This document shows, in pieces, positions 1 to 9,131 of a stretch of DNA of 11,227 nt. The notes under the pieces are model-generated. The model did no database searches and was not told where the DNA came from. It saw only the letters and a program-made list of their open reading frames with translations. Position 1 is the first letter of the stretch, and each line of letters opens with the position of its first letter. The stretch covers positions 1 to 11,227 of the forward strand of contig JBFKUL010000078.1 in the NCBI GenBank assembly GCA_041635755.1. Reading direction: 5' to 3'. The DNA comes from JBFKUL01 sp041635755 (lineage in GTDB: Bacteria > Pseudomonadota > Gammaproteobacteria > Burkholderiales > SG8-39). Position numbers and translations under genes: made by a program.

Positions 1-362
1 AAATAGTGCATGCCGTCGTGGTGCGTGCCCGATTGCACTTCCTGCTCCGCCGCGCTGTTCGAGGCATCGAACCGGAACGCCGGCATCGCGCCCGGGATGC
101 CGATCGGGTCTCCCCAGGCCACTAGCACGTTGGCCTCGTAGCCCTCCGGCACGCGCACTGCGTCCTCGCCTGATGCCGCAATCGGCAGGAAACCGGTCGC
201 GGATGCGGGCACAACGGTGCATGCGGGCAGCCCGATCATCGCGACGGCCGAGGCGAGCGCCCCTTTGAGCAGCGTCCGGCGGCCGGGGCTCTCGAGGAGC
301 TCGGCAAAGGCGGGATTGCCGCTGGGGTTCAGGCAATCGTTGTCGTGAAAGGCTCCGCTCAT
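1..362 (-). CDS. PhoX/DUF839-family phosphatase, N-terminal part (cut by window edge)
   Basis: This frame starts at an ATG at 362 and runs off the left edge, so only about 120 N-terminal residues are visible. A twin-arginine-like motif, RRTLLKG, at residues 28-34 is followed by a hydrophobic stretch (about 35-50), which suggests Tat export. LPAC at about 45-48 is a poor lipobox because of its proline, so lipid anchoring is possible but unlikely. After the signal, VPEGYEANVLVAWGDP (about 71-86) and EQEVQSGTHHDGMHYF (from about 106) match the start of the PhoX / DUF839 family of secreted alkaline phosphatase-like proteins, including the conserved HDGM-type segment. Known PhoX enzymes release phosphate from organic esters with calcium and iron cofactors. 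Whether this member is active cannot be judged because the catalytic core lies outside. It follows the GalT-like gene on the same strand after 135 bases. I see no strong ribosome binding site or promoter there, and whether they are co-transcribed is open. Confidence 0.8.
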   Translation of the reverse strand, partial: MSGAFHDNDCLNPSGNPAFAELLESPGRRTLLKGALASAVAMIGLPACTVVPASATGFLPIAASGEDAVRVPEGYEANVLVAWGDPIGIPGAMPAFRFDASNSAAEQEVQSGTHHDGMHY

Positions 363-497
363 GGTCTACTTTTGCAATGGTGCATCCGCACCCTCGCCCA
401 TCTTGACAGCATGCGGCGATCGCGCGCTACGCATTCCTTCGCGACCCTTTGCAATTGAGCGATATCAGATCTTTGCCGCCGACGGGCTCGTGCCAGC

Positions 498-1490
498 TCA
501 AGGGGTCGAGCTTGCGATTCGCGAGCGCAGCATCTCGGCAGCACGCTCCGGGGTCTGCGGATTCACCACGATGCGCGAGCCGAGTTCGAAGCCCGCGGGC
601 GTCGTGAGCCGCGGCAGCACGTCGATGAACCAGTGATTGGCGTGCTGGTGCACCTGGTCGAGCGGCGGCGTGACCACGACCAGGTTGTAATGGGGCTCGA
701 CCAGCTGCGCGCTCAGTGCGCCGAGCACCGTGTGAAGATGACCGGCGAGGTCGTCGAGCTCCGCCGGCTCGACCTCGGCGAAGGCCGGCCGATGCTCGAG
801 CGGGATCACCTGGACATGGAACGGAACGCGCGAGGCGAATGGTGCGAGCGTCGCGAAGCGCTCGCTGCGGTGGATCAAACGCACGCCGGAGGCCAGTTCC
901 CGCTGGAGCACGGTGCACAGCCCGCACTGCCCGTTCGCGTCGTAGTAGGCGATCTCGCCGGCGACGCGTGCGCGCGTCTCGGGGGAGACCACCGGGGTGG
1001 CGACGATCTGCGAATGCGGATGCGACAGGCTGGTGCCCGCGCGCACGCCCTGATTGCGGAACAGCACCACCTGCCGCATCGCGCCGTCGGCGGCGGCGAG
1101 CGCGCGAAAGCGCCGCAGGTACATCTCGAGCACGCGGCGCACCTGGGTCACCGACAACGAGGCGAGCGTCGCACCGTGATCGCGCGACTCGACGATCACT
1201 TCGTGCTGCCCGACGCCGGGCAGGCTGCGCCAGCCTTCGGGACTGCTGCGCTCGGCCGGAGACGTGCCCTGCCCCGGCAGCAGCGCGGGAAACGCATTCG
1301 GCACCGCGCGCACCGACCACGTTCCTGCCGGCTCCTCGATCACGTCGGTCGCAGCGGGAGTCAGCGCCTCGTTGCCGGCGCAGAACGGGCAACGCACTGC
1401 CGAGCCCGCTCCATTGTGCGGGCGCTTGGCGCGCTCGGGGTTGATGATCACCCAGTCGCGGGTGATCGGGTCCTGGCGCAGTTCGGACAT
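498..1490 (-). CDS. galT: GalT-like nucleotidyltransferase (galactose-1-phosphate uridylyltransferase family)
   Basis: The 330-residue product carries the hallmarks of the GalT branch of the histidine-triad superfamily. CPFC (C34, C37) with H105 in ESRDH and H157 match the zinc site of E. coli GalT. HPHSQ at 157-161 is the active site, with H159 as the expected nucleotidylated histidine. A second pair, CGLC (189-192), is also present. VPNAFPA (63-69), FHVQVIPLEHRP (224-235) and GFELG (300-304) are further family blocks. Canonical GalT has HPHGQ; serine at the fourth position is common in archaeal and bacterial homologues and in ADP-glucose phosphorylase-like members, so the sugar phosphate and nucleotide are uncertain. 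The ATG at 1490 is preceded by a purine-rich ribosome binding site (AGGAGAGG, about 8 bases away). No galK, galE or galM lies in the window. The gene follows the dehydrogenase genes on the same strand after 144 bases and may be the tail of the TRAP operon or a separate unit. Confidence 0.9.
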   Translation of the reverse strand: MSELRQDPITRDWVIINPERAKRPHNGAGSAVRCPFCAGNEALTPAATDVIEEPAGTWSVRAVPNAFPALLPGQGTSPAERSSPEGWRSLPGVGQHEVIVESRDHGATLASLSVTQVRRVLEMYLRRFRALAAADGAMRQVVLFRNQGVRAGTSLSHPHSQIVATPVVSPETRARVAGEIAYYDANGQCGLCTVLQRELASGVRLIHRSERFATLAPFASRVPFHVQVIPLEHRPAFAEVEPAELDDLAGHLHTVLGALSAQLVEPHYNLVVVTPPLDQVHQHANHWFIDVLPRLTTPAGFELGSRIVVNPQTPERAAEMLRSRIASSTP

Positions 1491-1580
1491 CAGCGTTTCC
1501 TCTCCTGCAGTACGAGGCAGCCTCGTCGAAGACCTTCTCGAAGCCGACCCGCTTGCTGCGGCCGGATGCCGGTTCGACGA

Positions 1581-1600
1581 CTTGCGGGTCGATCCGCAAG
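1581..1600. other. Short perfect hairpin in the gap upstream of the GalT-like gene
   Basis: CTTGCGG and CCGCAAG form a perfect 7-base inverted repeat around a 6-base loop. It lies between the stop of the short-chain dehydrogenase gene (1635) and the GalT-like start (1490). No T-run follows on either strand, so it is not a standard intrinsic terminator. It could be an mRNA-processing or attenuating element, or chance in GC-rich DNA. Confidence 0.3.
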
Positions 1601-1634
1601 CGAATCATGGGGCATGCGACGCCGCGGGACGAGC

Positions 1635-2402
1635 CTACCCGGCGGAGAATCCGCCGTCGACGAAGATCGTCTGCCCCGTGACGTAGTCCGACGCACGGCT
1701 GGCGAGGTACAACGCGGTCCCGGCCAGGTCGCCGAGTTCACCGTTTCGCCCGATGAACGTTCGCTCGGCCATCTGCTGCCAGCGCGCCGGGTCGTCGGCG
1801 ACTGGCGCGGTCAGCGGCGTTCGGAAAAACCCGGGCGCGATGGCGTTGGCGTTGATCCCGTGCCCCGACCACGCCTCGGCCTGCGCGCGTGTGAGCTGCA
1901 TGATCCCGCCTTTGGATGCGCCGTAGGGCCCGGATTGCTTGAAGGCCCGCACCGACTGAAGCGAGGCGATATTGATGATGCGCCCCCAGCCCTTTTCGAT
2001 CATCGCCGGGGCAAGCTTCTGCGCGAGAAAAAACGGCGCATCGAGGTTGAGCCTGAGCGTTGCGTCCCAGTCGGCCTCGCTCACCTCGAGCATCGGCTTT
2101 CTGACGTTGACCCCGGCGGCCGAGACGAGGATGTCGGGCGCACCGAAGAACGAGGATGCCTTGGCCGCGCAGGCAAAGAGCGCGCGCCGCTCGGCGAGGT
2201 CACAGGGCAGCGCTGCGGCGCGCGCGCCTCGCGACTCGATCTCGCTACGCGCTTCGAGCAGCGCCGCTTCGCTGCGCGCGACGAGCACGACCTGCGCGCC
2301 CGAATCCGCCAAGGTCGCGGCGATCGCGCGGCCGATGCCGGAGCTCGCGCCCGTCACCAGCGCGACGCGGCCTTTGAGGTCGAAAAGCTCTGCGGGAGAC
2401 AC
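1635..2402 (-). CDS. Short-chain dehydrogenase/reductase (gluconate 5-dehydrogenase/FabG-like)
   Basis: This 255-residue classical SDR has the nucleotide-binding motif TGASSGIG (17-24), the structural Asn119, catalytic Ser147, and Tyr160/Lys164 in YGASK. The end, TIFVDGGFSAG, is typical of the family. R43 after the second strand (VARS) and the lack of an acidic residue there suggest NADP(H) preference. The usual NNAG motif is changed to SAAG (94-97). SAAGVNVRKP recalls gluconate 5-dehydrogenase-type sugar and polyol dehydrogenases, but the substrate cannot be fixed from sequence. The start is GTG at 2402: it is the only in-frame start candidate upstream of the Rossmann motif before a stop codon, and it lies 4 bases after the stop of the histidinol-dehydrogenase-like gene. 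No clear ribosome binding site is visible, so translational coupling is likely. The position implies that it acts in the same pathway as its upstream neighbour, perhaps oxidising or reducing the same carbon skeleton. Confidence 0.92.
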   Translation of the reverse strand: MSPAELFDLKGRVALVTGASSGIGRAIAATLADSGAQVVLVARSEAALLEARSEIESRGARAAALPCDLAERRALFACAAKASSFFGAPDILVSAAGVNVRKPMLEVSEADWDATLRLNLDAPFFLAQKLAPAMIEKGWGRIINIASLQSVRAFKQSGPYGASKGGIMQLTRAQAEAWSGHGINANAIAPGFFRTPLTAPVADDPARWQQMAERTFIGRNGELGDLAGTALYLASRASDYVTGQTIFVDGGFSAG

Positions 2403-2406
2403 CCGA

Positions 2407-5038
<2,632 letters not shown>

Positions 5039-5042
<4 letters not shown>

Positions 5043-5644
5043 TCAGGCCACCTGCCTTTGGACGCCGCGTAGAGGCACTTGAGCAGCTCGGACACGCCCT
5101 GGATGATCAGCAAGGCGACGCCGATCGGCAACGCCGACTTGATCGGGCCGAGCAGCGGCATCCACGCCGTGTCCATGCCGCGCTCGCCGCGCTGCACCGA
5201 CGCCCACGCCCACTCGCTCGCCACCCAGAAGAAGATCAGCATGCTCGGGAAGTAGAAGAACAGGTACAGCACGGTATCCACACGCGCCTGCGTGCGCACC
5301 GACCAGTGGCGGTACAGAAAGTCGGAGCGGATATGGATGCCCTTCGACAGCGCGTAGCCCGCGCCGAGCACGAACAGCGCGCCGTAGAGCATGCGACTGA
5401 TGTCGTACGCCCAGGAGGTCGGCGCGGTGAACAGGTAGCGCGCCGTCACCTCGTAGACCATGGCGATCATGAGCGGCACGGTCATCCAGCTCACGATGCG
5501 CCCGACCCAGAGGCTCAGCTTGTCGATCACGACGATGGTATGCGCCATCCATGGCGCCATATCGTCGGGCAAATGCGCCACGGCGTCGTCGGCGCGACGC
5601 CCGGCGATCATCTCATCGGTGAGGTGATGCTTGCTTTCGCTCAT
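5039..5644 (-). CDS. dctQ: TRAP transporter small permease subunit (DctQ family)
   Basis: The 201-residue protein shows the four membrane helices of the DctQ family: about 46-66, 84-100, 122-142 and 168-188. The typical segment EVTARYLFTAPTSWAYD (65-81) follows the first helix. The hydrophilic N-terminal stretch of about 40 residues is longer than in many DctQ proteins. The small subunit pairs with DctM and contributes to docking of the substrate-binding protein. I chose the ATG at 5644, which has GGGGGA about 7 bases upstream. A TTG at 5659 in the same frame would add five residues but has a weaker context. The gene overlaps dctM by four bases and follows the binding-protein gene after about 100 bases that contain a strong hairpin, an arrangement that often lets the binding protein be made in excess of the membrane subunits. 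Confidence 0.94.
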
Positions 5645-5671
5645 CCCCCGGTCCCCCAATTGACGAAAGCA

Positions 5672-5697
5672 GGAGGCGGGCCTTGCGACCCGCCTCC
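5672..5697 (-). terminator. Intercistronic hairpin between the TRAP binding-protein and permease genes
   Basis: GGAGGCGGG (5672-5680) and CCCGCCTCC (5689-5697) are a perfect 9-base inverted repeat with an 8-base loop. It lies about 50 bases past the binding-protein stop in the direction of transcription and 28 bases before the small-subunit start. Only a short TGCTTTCG tract follows, so full termination is unlikely. A leaky terminator or a 3'-end-stabilising structure that raises binding-protein mRNA over permease mRNA is more likely. Strand and function are inferred; the repeat itself is directly visible. Confidence 0.65.
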
Positions 5698-5746
5698 GTA
5701 CGGCGCCCTGCGACCCGTGGTGTCGCGCGCCGCGCCTTGCCGTGCC

Positions 5747-6865
5747 TTATTTCTTCTTGGCGAGCTCCGCCGCGTAGGCGGCGCCGAGGCCGGCGTTGGA
5801 CTTCTGGGCGCCGGCCCAGAACGGAATCGCGCTGTCCGCGAACGCCTTCTGGCTATCCCACACCTTCTTGAAGAACGCGTTCTTCTTTGCGTTGTCCTCA
5901 AAGGCCTTCTTCGCCGCCGCGCCGTAGAGCTCGAAATACTCCGGCGGCGTGTCGTGCAGCTGCACGCCGTGCTTCTCGGTCAGCTCCTTCAGCGCCTTGC
6001 CGTTCTCGCTGATGCGGTACGCGACCGTTCTCATGAGCGAAGCGTTGGCCGCGACCTCGATCGCCTTTTGCTGCCCCGGAGAGAGCCGCTTCCAGACGTC
6101 GCCGTTCAGATAGAGGTCGGCATTAACCACCACCTGGTGCAAGCCCTGCAAATAGTAGTGCTTGAGCACCTTGTGGAAGCCGAACACCATGTCCGGCTTC
6201 GGGCAGCACCATTCGGCCGCGTCGATTACGCCCTTTTCGAGCGCGGGCAGGATGTCGCCTCCGCCCATCGCCACGGCAGCGACGCCGATGTCCTGGTAAA
6301 TCTGCCCCGGAATGCCCGGTGGCGTGCGGAACCGCAGCTTTCTGAAATCCGCCATCGAGTTGATCGGATTCTTGAACCAACCCAGCGCTTCCGGGCCCAC
6401 CGGCTGCAGCATGAAGCCCTTCACGTTGACCTTCATTTCCTTCCACAGCTCGTCGTAAAGCGCTTGACCGCCGCCGTACATGTACCAGGACAGCCAAGCG
6501 AAGTTGTCCATGCCGACGCCCGATCCGGCGGCCGGCGAGCCGAACAGCATCGCCGCGGGGTGCTTGCCGGACCAGTAGTGCGTCCAGGCGAACCCTGCTT
6601 CGACCAGTCCCTTGTCCACGGCGTCAAGCGTGTCGTTCACCGCGACCACCGCACCCGCGGGCAGGATCTCGAAGGTCACGGTCTTATTGGTGAGGTCTTC
6701 GACGTCCTTGGCAAAGTCCTTCAGCAACACCACCTCGTCGGCGGTCGTCGGGATGACCGACTGGATGCGGATCTTGACGGCCTTACCCTGTGCGAACGCC
6801 GCCAACGGCGCGAGCAGGGCACCTGCGGTCAGCGCAACCATAGTTTTCTTCAGCCAGCTAGACAT
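5747..6865 (-). CDS. dctP: TRAP transporter periplasmic substrate-binding protein (DctP family)
   Basis: The 372-residue product starts with a Sec signal peptide: a lysine-containing N-region, a hydrophobic core (9-22) and AFA before Q26 as the likely cleavage site. The mature part has DctP-family features. FRKLRFRTPPG (174-184) contains the conserved arginine (R178 expected) that binds substrate carboxylate. ALEKGVIDAAEW (208-219) ends in the Glu-Trp pair that, in 2-oxoacid-binding TakP-type proteins, helps hold a metal ion together with substrate. GFHKVLKHYY (229-238) is also typical. This hints at a carboxylate or similar anion, but the ligand is not determined. Two adjacent cysteines (220-221) sit beside the expected pocket, which is unusual. 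The start at 6865 is firm: AGGAGG lies 8 bases upstream and the signal peptide begins there. A longer in-frame extension to 7042 would place non-signal sequence before the peptide and cross the promoter. It is the first gene of the operon. Confidence 0.96.
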   Translation of the reverse strand: MSSWLKKTMVALTAGALLAPLAAFAQGKAVKIRIQSVIPTTADEVVLLKDFAKDVEDLTNKTVTFEILPAGAVVAVNDTLDAVDKGLVEAGFAWTHYWSGKHPAAMLFGSPAAGSGVGMDNFAWLSWYMYGGGQALYDELWKEMKVNVKGFMLQPVGPEALGWFKNPINSMADFRKLRFRTPPGIPGQIYQDIGVAAVAMGGGDILPALEKGVIDAAEWCCPKPDMVFGFHKVLKHYYLQGLHQVVVNADLYLNGDVWKRLSPGQQKAIEVAANASLMRTVAYRISENGKALKELTEKHGVQLHDTPPEYFELYGAAAKKAFEDNAKKNAFFKKVWDSQKAFADSAIPFWAGAQKSNAGLGAAYAAELAKKK

Positions 6866-6873
6866 GTGATTCC

Positions 6874-6879
6874 CCTCCT
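6874..6879 (-). promoter_or_regulatory. Strong ribosome binding site of the TRAP binding-protein gene
   Basis: On the minus strand the bases read AGGAGG, a full match to the anti-Shine-Dalgarno complement, 8 bases before the ATG at 6865. It decides the start codon of this gene against the longer open frame and fits high expression of the binding protein. Confidence 0.85.
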
Positions 6880-6966
6880 GTTTGCGGCAAGGGCGCATGG
6901 GAGCCCCTGACCTGACGCGAAAAAAAGCTCCGGCGGAAGGCTCTCCGCGGAAGCGCCGCCCATCCA

Positions 6967-6988
6967 TTCTTGAAAGCGTTTTCAAGAA
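6967..6988. promoter_or_regulatory. Predicted LacI-family operator (22-base near-perfect palindrome)
   Basis: The half-sites TTCTTGAAAGC and GTTTTCAAGAA pair at 10 of 11 positions around a central CG step. An even-length palindrome with a central CpG is the classical operator form for LacI-family repressors. The site lies directly downstream of the predicted minus-strand -10 box and would cover the transcription start of the TRAP operon, so binding should block it. The divergent LacI-type gene at 7072 is the obvious candidate binder. The palindrome is seen directly; the binder is inferred. Confidence 0.8.
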
Positions 6989-7015
6989 ACTATATCTCCC
7001 ATTTCTGAGAGTCAA
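6989..7015 (-). promoter_or_regulatory. Predicted sigma-70-type promoter of the TRAP operon
   Basis: Reading the minus strand, TTGACT (7010-7015) is a good -35 box and TATAGT (6989-6994) a good -10 box. The spacer is 15 bases, shorter than the ideal 17, which suggests a modest or activatable promoter. The start would fall near 6982, inside the palindrome at 6967-6988, leaving a leader of about 115 bases before the ATG at 6865. The AT-rich stretch stands out in the GC-rich surroundings. Confidence 0.55.
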
Positions 7016-7039
7016 TATGCGCTGCAGCAATGTATTTTT

Positions 7040-7053
7040 CACAAGCGCTTTCA
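7040..7053. promoter_or_regulatory. Possible second operator upstream of the LacI-type gene
   Basis: AAGCGCTT (7043-7050) is a perfect 8-base palindrome with a central CG. Its right half continues to GCTTTCA, matching the complement of the first operator's TGAAAGC. The left half diverges after four bases, so it is a half-strong site. Its centre is 69 bases from that of the palindrome at 6967-6988 and it ends about 18 bases before the regulator start. It may serve autoregulation or looping. Confidence 0.45.
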
Positions 7054-7071
7054 GTGTTACATTTCAAAGCC

Positions 7072-8094
7072 ATGGAGGCACGCAAGCCCAACCCCAAGCT
7101 CGCCGATGTGGCACGCGCGGCCGGCGTCTCGCTCGCGACCGCCTCGCGCGCGCTTTCAGACCGGGCGATCGTGCGTGCGCCGACGCGCGAGCGCGTGCGC
7201 AATGCCGCGCTCATGCTCGGCTACGTTCCGCACGGTGCCGCGCGCGCGCTCGCCACGCGGCGCTCGCGCACCATCGGCGCGGTCTTCCCGCCGATCGACA
7301 ATCCGATCTTCGCTGCCGCCACTCAAGCGATCGCGCGCGAGCTCGGGCGCTCGGGCTACACGCTGCTGCTGGCGACGCACGAGTACGATCCGCGCGCCGA
7401 GCTCGCGGTCACTCGGGCGCTGATCGAGCGGGGCGTCGACGGTCTGGTGCTCGTCGGCACCGACCACGATCCTGAGCTGCAGCGCATGGTGGCCCAGGCC
7501 GGCGTGCCGTGCGAGCTCACCTGGTCGATCGACCAGACCGGCTACCATCATTGCGTCGGCATCTCGCACCGGCGAGCGTCGATCCGGATGACCCAGCACC
7601 TGCTCGATCTCGGCCACCGCGAGTTTGCCGTCATCGCGGGGCTTACCGCGCATAACGACCGGGCGCGCGAGCGCCTCGCCGGCGTGCGCGACGCGCTCGC
7701 CGCAAGAGGCCTCGATCTGCCCGACGAGCGAGTGATCGAAGCCGACTTTAACGTCCCCCAGGGCGCGCGCGCCTGCAACGAGCTGCTCGATCGTGCGCCG
7801 GGATTCACTGCGCTCGTCTGCGGCAACGACATCCAGGCGGTTGGTGCGCTGAATGCCTGCGCGCGCCGTGGCGTGCGCGTGCCGCAGGCGCTTTCCATCG
7901 CCGGGTTCGACGACATCGACATGGCCGCAGAGGTCACGCCCGCCCTCACCACGCTGCGTCTGCCCGTCGCCGACATTGGCCGCATCGCCGCCGAGCGCCT
8001 GCTGCGGCGGCTCTCCGGCACGAGCGTTTCGCGCGTCGCGGAAGTGCCCTACGAGGTCGTGGTACGCAAGAGCACGGGCCCGGTGCCGACATGA
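7072..8094 (+). CDS. LacI-family transcriptional regulator
   Basis: This 340-residue protein has the LacI layout. An N-terminal helix-turn-helix, KLADVARAAGVSLATASRALSD, spans residues 9-30. A hinge region follows (about 50-62), with YVPHGAARALATRRSRTIG leading into the sugar-binding-type core. Core landmarks are FPPIDNPIF (72-80), the GVDGLVLVG block (121-129), the RLAGVRDAL block (201-209), FTALVCGNDIQAVGAL (245-260) and SIAGFDDIDMA (275-285). The C-terminus is complete. Such regulators usually repress until a small sugar-like or related effector binds. The ATG at 7072 puts the helix-turn-helix at the usual distance from the N-terminus; an upstream ATG at 7030 would add 14 unrelated residues and run across the second operator. 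No clear ribosome binding site is present, which suggests low expression. Its divergence from the TRAP operon, with a LacI-type palindrome between, makes it the probable local regulator of that operon. Confidence 0.94.
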   Translation: MEARKPNPKLADVARAAGVSLATASRALSDRAIVRAPTRERVRNAALMLGYVPHGAARALATRRSRTIGAVFPPIDNPIFAAATQAIARELGRSGYTLLLATHEYDPRAELAVTRALIERGVDGLVLVGTDHDPELQRMVAQAGVPCELTWSIDQTGYHHCVGISHRRASIRMTQHLLDLGHREFAVIAGLTAHNDRARERLAGVRDALAARGLDLPDERVIEADFNVPQGARACNELLDRAPGFTALVCGNDIQAVGALNACARRGVRVPQALSIAGFDDIDMAAEVTPALTTLRLPVADIGRIAAERLLRRLSGTSVSRVAEVPYEVVVRKSTGPVPT

Positions 8095-8169
8095 CCGACG
8101 CCGATCCCGTTTGATGAACCGACGCGACCGAGCCGCGTGCCCGGCGCGTCTACCCAAGGGCCAAGAGCC

Positions 8170-8937
8170 ATGAAGCAGACAAAACCGATCGAATGGCAGC
8201 TCTCCGGCAAGGTGGCGCTTGTCACCGGCGCCGCGCGCGGCATCGGCGCGGCAATTGCGTCGGCCCTCGCTGCGCAAGGCTGCACCGTCTTCGCCGCCGA
8301 TGTCGACGAGAAGGGCGTCAAGGCGCTCGCCGGGCAGTCCAATGGCAGCGTCGCCGCGATGCGTCTCGATGTGTGCGATCGGGCGGGGGTCGCATCGGCG
8401 ATCGCATCGGTCCGTGGCGCGCATGGCGGGCTGGACGTCCTCGTCAACAACGCGGGGCTCCTTACGCGCGGAAGCTTCGATGCGACCACGGGCGAGGACT
8501 GGGACCGGCTGGTCGGCGTCAACGTCACGGGTATCTTCAATTGCGTGCAAGCCGCCGTGCCGGCGATGCGGGGGCGCGAAGGCGCTTCGATCATCAATAT
8601 CGCGTCGGTGTCGGCGTACAAGGGCGGCGGCGCAATGGGCAATGTGTGGTACGGCGCTACCAAGGCCGCCGTCGTCGCGATCACCATGGGCCTTGGCCGC
8701 GAGCTCGGGCCAGAAGGCGTTCGCGTCAACGCGATCGCTCCGGCGGTGATCGCCACCGACATGGTGCGTGCGCATCTCGACCCGGAAACGCAGGGTCGCG
8801 TCACGGCGCGCATTCCGCTCGGCCGGCTGGCGACCGAGGCGGATATCGCGAACGCGACGCTTTTTCTCGCCTCCCAGGCGGCCTCATTCGTGACCGGCGA
8901 GACGCTGACCGTCGATGGCGGGTTCCTGCGCACCTGA
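8170..8937 (+). CDS. Short-chain dehydrogenase/reductase, probably NAD-dependent
   Basis: This classical SDR of 255 residues has TGAARGIG (19-26), NNAG (93-96), Asn118, Ser146 in NIAS, and Tyr161/Lys165 in YGATK, so all catalytic residues are present. Asp44 after the second strand (FAADVD) is the usual marker for NAD(H) over NADP(H). The C-terminal TLTVDGGFLRT is family-typical. It resembles FabG-like and sugar-alcohol dehydrogenases; the substrate is not predictable. The start at ATG 8170 leaves a normal 18-residue lead to the Rossmann motif. A GTG at 8137 would add 11 residues with no homology-like character. The ribosome binding site is weak. The gene lies 75 bases after the LacI-type regulator on the same strand and could be read with it. 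It differs clearly from the first SDR in the window (1635-2402), so it is not a recent duplicate. Confidence 0.93.
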   Translation: MKQTKPIEWQLSGKVALVTGAARGIGAAIASALAAQGCTVFAADVDEKGVKALAGQSNGSVAAMRLDVCDRAGVASAIASVRGAHGGLDVLVNNAGLLTRGSFDATTGEDWDRLVGVNVTGIFNCVQAAVPAMRGREGASIINIASVSAYKGGGAMGNVWYGATKAAVVAITMGLGRELGPEGVRVNAIAPAVIATDMVRAHLDPETQGRVTARIPLGRLATEADIANATLFLASQAASFVTGETLTVDGGFLRT

Positions 8938-8947
8938 GCGATGGCTT

Positions 8948-9118
8948 ATGCCTGTAGCGGCGCACCATGAGCGTCGGCGACGTCGGTTCCTTGCGCTGTA
9001 CCGCGAGGGCAAACGCCAGCCCGTGATCACCGCGCGCGATCCGCGGGAGCGCTTTGCCGAAACCGCGGCGCGATTCGAGTCGCGCCCGGTGCAGGGCAAA
9101 ATCGTGCTTCCACTCTGA
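8948..9118 (+). pseudogene. Orphan C-terminal fragment of a quinone oxidoreductase/MDR protein
   Basis: A frame of 56 codons from ATG 8948 to the TGA at 9116-9118 contains FLALYREGKRQPVITARDP followed by RFAETAARFESRPVQGKIVLPL. This pattern (an EGK/EGR-type turn, then P-V-I-T-A-R, a helix with AE, then ESRPVQGKIVL at the end) is what closes NADPH:quinone oxidoreductases and other zinc-free medium-chain dehydrogenases. The Rossmann and catalytic parts are absent: upstream lies only the end of the short-chain dehydrogenase gene. No ribosome binding site is visible. I read it as a remnant of a deleted gene, left beside an intact MDR gene that begins 13 bases later. It could instead be an unrelated short protein, but the ending is characteristic. 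The match comes from pattern memory, not an alignment. Confidence 0.6.
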
Positions 9119-9131
9119 CAGGAGAATCCGC

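Noticed and set aside
377..392. GGTGC/GCACC hairpin upstream of the PhoX-like gene
   Set aside because: A 5-base stem is expected by chance in this GC-rich DNA and has no T-tract or other context.
427..1608. Minus-strand frame starting at 1608, whose first 40 residues look protein-like
   Set aside because: It enters the GalT gene in a different frame and becomes Arg/Ala-rich shadow sequence. The first part covers only the intergenic gap and has no ribosome binding site or known motif, so I did not call a small gene.
5306..6910. Long plus-strand open frame across the TRAP genes
   Set aside because: It is the complement of clear DctQ and DctP coding sequence, and shows no signal, domain or ribosome binding site.
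6866..7042. Extended N-terminus of the TRAP binding protein starting at 7042
   Set aside because: The extension would cross the predicted promoter, operator and ribosome binding site, and would bury the signal peptide inside the protein.
8095..8169. Possible terminator between the LacI-type gene and the second SDR
   Set aside because: Only a 6-base GC repeat with a loop of about 20 bases is visible and there is no T-run, so read-through into the SDR remains the simpler reading.
7156..8775. Long minus-strand open frame of 539 codons
   Set aside because: It is antisense to the LacI-type regulator and the second SDR, both of which have full motif support; the translated product is low in complexity and Arg/His/Asp-rich.
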